The position numbers and the translations under genes are program-made. A model generated the notes under the pieces. That model searched no databases. It saw only the letters and a program-made list of their open reading frames with translations, and was not told the DNA's origin. A DNA stretch of 64,000 nucleotides, taken from Pelargonium x hortorum. Its lineage: Eukaryota > Streptophyta > Magnoliopsida > Geraniales > Geraniaceae. This document shows positions 59,855 to 64,000 of the stretch, piece by piece. The stretch covers positions 1-64,000 of the forward strand of contig JAYMTJ010000003.1 in NCBI GenBank assembly GCA_036897525.1, written 5' to 3'. Position 1 is the first letter of the stretch. Every line of letters starts with the position of its first letter.

Positions 59855-61860
59855 ATTAATACAAGGAAAATCTATTGAAATTATATATATCCCCTTATTT
59901 GGTTGAATTTCATTAATATTTGCTAAATTAATACAGGAGAATCTTTATAATAAAGAAGTTAACAAGGGTTTTCCGTTGCTATATATTACCTATAATCTAA
60001 GCTGATTAACTCAACTCGGAGATAAAAAAAATCAGAAGAAAGCTAAGTAAACATAAGAAAAAAGGATTTACTGCATATATTCTAAACTAAACAAAGGACT
60101 CATACTTAACTAGGGTAAGCTAGTATCAGTTCTTTTTAGTTTAGGCCCCAAATTAGGTTTAATGAGCCTGCTACCCAGTATTAGCATTTAAATAAAGGAT
60201 ATATCCGTACTTTATAATCCACGGAAGTTTTTCAATAGGTATAGTATAAAAATTTCTTTCTATGCTATGAGAGCTTTGCAAGAAACTTTAGGTGAACTTT
60301 CCTCTGTAAAACCCCCTAAGGGACTGGACTACTTGCGGAGCACTCTAATTTAGTACAACAAATGTTTAGATTTCTTCATTCCAAAATCTGGACTTATAAG
60401 TTTATAAGATTGAATTATCACAGATATATAGATTTAAAGTACTTGTTTAAAATTCTCAAAGCATTAAGGTATATAACGGCTTCTCTCTTGGATTGTCCAA
60501 ATCTATTATTTACAGATTGCCCGCAACCTTGACATAGCATCCTCTGAGCACATGGTTTTTTCAAGTAGCTTTTATTACCCATGTAACTACATTTCTTTCC
60601 TAGACTATAAATTAATCCTGTCTGTCGGATCAGAGATGAGTAAAAGAAAAGAGATTTTTGTTTATCTGAATATCTTGTTGGAACTTTGATAAAGTAATCT
60701 TAGGGTTTTATATACTTAGTTCTGTCTACCACCCAGGTATTTTATAATAAACGTAAATCCTATTGTATAAATGTTAAACTGAATTCTTTACTTTACTCTA
60801 GTGGATTGATTCTTCATTGGACTCCCTATGACTTCATATCATATATGGTAACATGTCATTTTTTGTTGGTTTGAATATCTTCGAGAGTAAAGAGAAGTAT
60901 AAGTAATATAGGAAAATGCGAAAAGAAATCCTTAGAATTAGAACTTTGATAAGCGTGATCGTATGAGATTAAAAAAACTTAGTATAGAAAGTTCCTTGTT
61001 GTTATTGTATTTCCTCCTGGCGTAACCCCTAGGCAGATTAAATTCATTGGTTCAAGTGGTAACATAAGAAACCCGGTAATAGCCAACGCCTTAATAAGTA
61101 TCCCTACTTCTAGTCTAGAACAGGAGTTGCCCTCACTCAAGTTAAGGTATCCGCAAAAGTAGGCTTTTCATAGGACCTAATCTAGTAGCTAATTTCTATT
61201 TCGTATAATTCTAAAATCTTTTTTAGCGAGATCTATCTTTGTTCTGTGTTGACTAAACCAGTGTTGAATCATCAAAGTTGTCTCTTGCCTCTCTAAGGGT
61301 TTCAGCTAAGGCATGCTCTCTCGAGTGGGGTTAGGCCTTTGTATTAAGACAGTTTGCATGAGATAAGCCAAAATCAAATACCTCACCTGCATTGAATATA
61401 AAGAGAAGTGTGTCAAGAAACCCTGACTTTTGATATTGTATTTATCCAGAACTTGACAAAACTTAGAGATTAGAAGAAGTACTACTACGGAGAATTTCCC
61501 TATTACTGGTGCAATTACCCTAACTGCGGAATCCAGATAGTATGCAAAATGAATGAGTTCGTCAATGATAAAAAAAGTAGGTAAGTTATGTTAAGTTGTT
61601 CTAAAAACTAAGCCTAGACTCTACTTACTTATGGGTCCGACTAAAGGCTTTTTTACCGGAGTAATTTCTTAATCATTTTGTAGAACTCGCTTGTACCAAA
61701 AATTCAGTGGTCTAGTTACGTAATCACAATTAGGAAAGCTTGAAACAGGAATTCGTGCACACCCTAAAAAATTGTGGGACTTGCTTGCGGTAAGGAAGAT
61801 CACATTACATTAAATAAAGGAATATGTACGTAAGTGCTTTCTTAAAGACTAAGCCTCGTG

Positions 61861-61930
61861 TGGAGTATAGTATAGCCAAGTAGGGCGCCCGCTTTTAAGG
61901 TAAGGTATCTAAAGGTGCAAATCAAGTCTC
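61861..61930 (+). pseudogene. tRNA-Gln(UUG)-like remnant
   Basis: It begins TGGAGTATAG, continues TATAGCCAAGTAGGGCGCC, has TTTTAAGG in the anticodon region, and CTAAAGGTGCAAATC where the T-arm should be. Organellar tRNA-Gln genes that I recall begin TGGAGTATAGCCAAGTGGTAAGGC and carry AAAGGTTCGAATCC. The TATAG appears duplicated here and the stems no longer pair, so this looks like a dead copy. Confidence 0.38.
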
Positions 61931-64000
61931 TTTTCTTTATATTCGATGTAGGATTAAATTGCCCTCTATAAGTGGTAATTTTATAGCTTGAACTAAAGTA
62001 GCTTTATTTATATAGATCCTGAATAGAACTCTTTAAAGCTTTCTTCGTACTTAAAAAAAAAAGTTGTATAGTAGAGGGTAGTACTTAAAGACTTATGAAT
62101 CTGGTTATTGCGGAGGGAAATTCCTGTTTAGTTTACTAAAATTATCAGCTTCATAGTGTCATTATAGTAAAAAGAAAATGTTAGGAATCTCATTCTAAAG
62201 TACAAGAAAAAAGGTTAGTTAGACTTATGTTATGGGTTTAGGAGAAGTTAATACCAAATTAGACAATGGTAAAAGGAAAAAGGCTCGGATCTTTTGTACC
62301 AGCTTTGATTAAGCCCTTAAAACCAGATGAAAAAAACCAACAATAAAGGGCAAGTTTATCCTTTTCTTTTTGGCTTGAGCATTAGGAAATATCGGGTTGT
62401 TTCTTTCCATTTCATTTGAACAGAGTATAGAATGGGACTTCCTTCTTATAGATAGAATAAGTTTAGCGCAGCTTCAGTATAGTCTTTCTCGTAACCAGAA
62501 TTAAAGCTAAGCCAGGAAACTCCTATTTTTTTATAATTAGAAATTGCTTTCATTCAAAAGTATAAAATAACTTTTTACAGCGTACTACTACACTTCCACT
62601 TCTACTAAAGTAATTGAATTGGTAACTCCTATATAAATATATAATAGTATAAAGAAAAGTGCCTCTTAACAAAATTGACATAATAACCCAACTATCATAA
62701 AATACGAATTTCACAGAAGTTTCTTGGCTAATGCTTTTTATCTGGTTTTTTAATTCAGGAAATGACATTCTCAAGTGGAATTCCGTGGGTTTATCTTATA
62801 TTAGATTCTGCGTTAAGCTTTCAAAGAAATACCATAAAATGACTATCTGGAGACTTTCCATTAAAATAAATGTAAATGGGAGCTCCTTCGCAACTTACAC
62901 TAAGAAAAACCAGGAACTTTTCCGGGTAAACAATAGATTCTTGTCTCGATACCAAAAGACTAAATCAAGTACAATTTATACACCTGGAAGCCTCAGGGCT
63001 AGAGTAATACTTAAAATGACCAGGACTCCGGGTAATTATTTACAAACAAAGTCAATAACCGGGCCTTTTCTCTATTAAATAAATGACTTATTAGAAGATA
63101 TAATTGTATAGAAACTGTCGCTTATCAATCAATAGACTTTATATTCTTATAGTAAGGAAATTTGATACTACTCTGTAAACGGGCTCTTTATAGTCTATTC
63201 TGGGAAAGGGGACTCTAACTAAAGACCATTATAGAAAAGGGCCAAAATAGAATGAAAATAAAAAAGAAAAGCGTCTTAAGTCAGTCCTGTTACTAAAGAA
63301 AAGAGGTGTGCTTAATACTAATGAGGTCCAGAAAAGAAAGAAACCTTGTATCCGTCGTATGCCTTTGTAGTGTCCGGTCGATAAGACCCGCTTTGAATTT
63401 ACAAGGAAACTCGAGGAACGTTTCGATTCGAAGGAAGAATATTAGAAAAAAGAAAGGTTTCTGATAAGGTAAAGGAGAAATGTAATGTCTTTTGTATAGT
63501 ATGATAAAAGTGGTCCATCCTGGAGTAGTTAAGCTTTATATTTATAAGAAGAAATTCTCGATCGGAAAGGTTGATTATTATATGTATACCCTCAATTCAA
63601 GAAAGTCTTTTCATAACATAAGTAGGGTCTAGTTTATCGATTACTGAGAATAATTTTAGGATAAGACATAAGAAGCATAGCAAAGATTCCCACACAAGTC
63701 CAATCCAAGTTGGTATATAGCAAGTATAAGCAAATGAGGTACTCTCCTATAGATAGGAATCCCCCTGGGCTCCGTAGCCTATTTATTGGGAGATATTTGC
63801 CCCTTTAATTCAACTTTTGGAGTAAAGTAATTAGGCTTACTTTCTTTCCAGCTCTGAATACCACAAAGAACAAAGAGAGGCTATTAAATTAAAGAAAATC
63901 AAACATAAATAAATAAATATAGAGCAAAAAAAAAGGCTTCACACGTTTATCTAATTATAATGAAATTGAGCAGCCTTCTCTTCTTTTCTTTGAAACTTTT
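61931..64000. other. Non-coding, nothing recognised
   Basis: The plus frame at 62731-63078 (115 codons) has many Lys, Arg and Ser and no motif that I know. It overlaps a minus frame at 62550-62774. No rRNA, tRNA or repeat signal is seen in the last 1.5 kb. Confidence 0.45.

Larger units (their letters stand above)
54231..61860. other. Non-coding patchwork region
   Basis: No supported gene over about 7.6 kb. It holds a partial copy of repeat A (56235-56270), repeat B copy 3 (58926-58965), and two 10-bp tandem duplications (59024-59043, 59835-59854). GAAAAGACCCTGCTTTA at 58684-58700 resembles the LSU segment GAAAAGACCCTATGGAGCTTTA with five bases missing, but its flanks do not support a call. 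Minus-strand frames at 55356-55556 and 57564-57821 are unrecognised. Confidence 0.5.

Noticed and set aside
62731-63078. 115-codon plus-strand frame
   Set aside because: No motif, no start signal and no conserved neighbour; within chance for this many frames.
1-64000. CRISPR arrays, insertion sequences, LTR elements or other transposons
   Set aside because: No regularly spaced repeats, no paired terminal repeats with a transposase or reverse-transcriptase frame, and no integrase or polymerase motif were seen.

Overview
This 64 kb window carries no gene that I can name with confidence. Sampled lines are about 35-40 % GC, no reading frame exceeds 133 codons under the standard code, and I see no operon, ribosome-binding-site pattern or intact protein family on either strand. 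That rules out ordinary bacterial, archaeal or phage DNA. The best fit is a very large, gene-poor organelle genome (mitochondrial more likely than plastid) or a nuclear copy of one. The basis is a set of weak but partly ordered traces of ribosomal RNA and tRNA. I cannot name the organism.

Two kinds of background alternate. One is a patchwork texture: AT-rich DNA broken by short G- or C-rich patches and small near-palindromes. It covers most of 1-5800, 8450-17500, 26250-37250, 46850-48450 and 54200-60000. The other is strand-skewed texture, in blocks of about 0.5-1.5 kb that are G/T-rich or C/A-rich on one strand (about 5820-8450, 17940-18960, 22700-23560, 37280-46800, 48500-50900). Many of the longer frames and most of the old dispersed repeats lie in the skewed blocks.

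The main traces are these. A stretch at 9531-10262 (+) shows small-subunit rRNA core motifs in the expected order but compressed and damaged. Other rRNA-like pieces lie at 4081-4190 (+, LSU domain IV), 10568-10610 (+, SSU), 17600-17660 (-, LSU domain V), 36740-36760 (-, SSU), 44770-44788 (-, LSU sarcin-ricin region), 50925-51085 (+, LSU P-loop region) and 52775-52890 (+, SSU). tRNA-like remnants lie near 3710, 16960, 30541 (-), 50690 and 61861. None folds into a clean cloverleaf.

The rest consists of diverged dispersed repeats clustered at 39-46 kb with outliers, recent-looking tandem duplications and microsatellites, and long homopolymers. No genes can be said to work together here. The picture is of organelle-type DNA that is either largely dead or holds its genes in a form (fragmented, scrambled or very diverged) that plain ORF reading does not show. 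All rRNA and tRNA comparisons were made by eye against remembered consensus sequences and need a covariance-model search.
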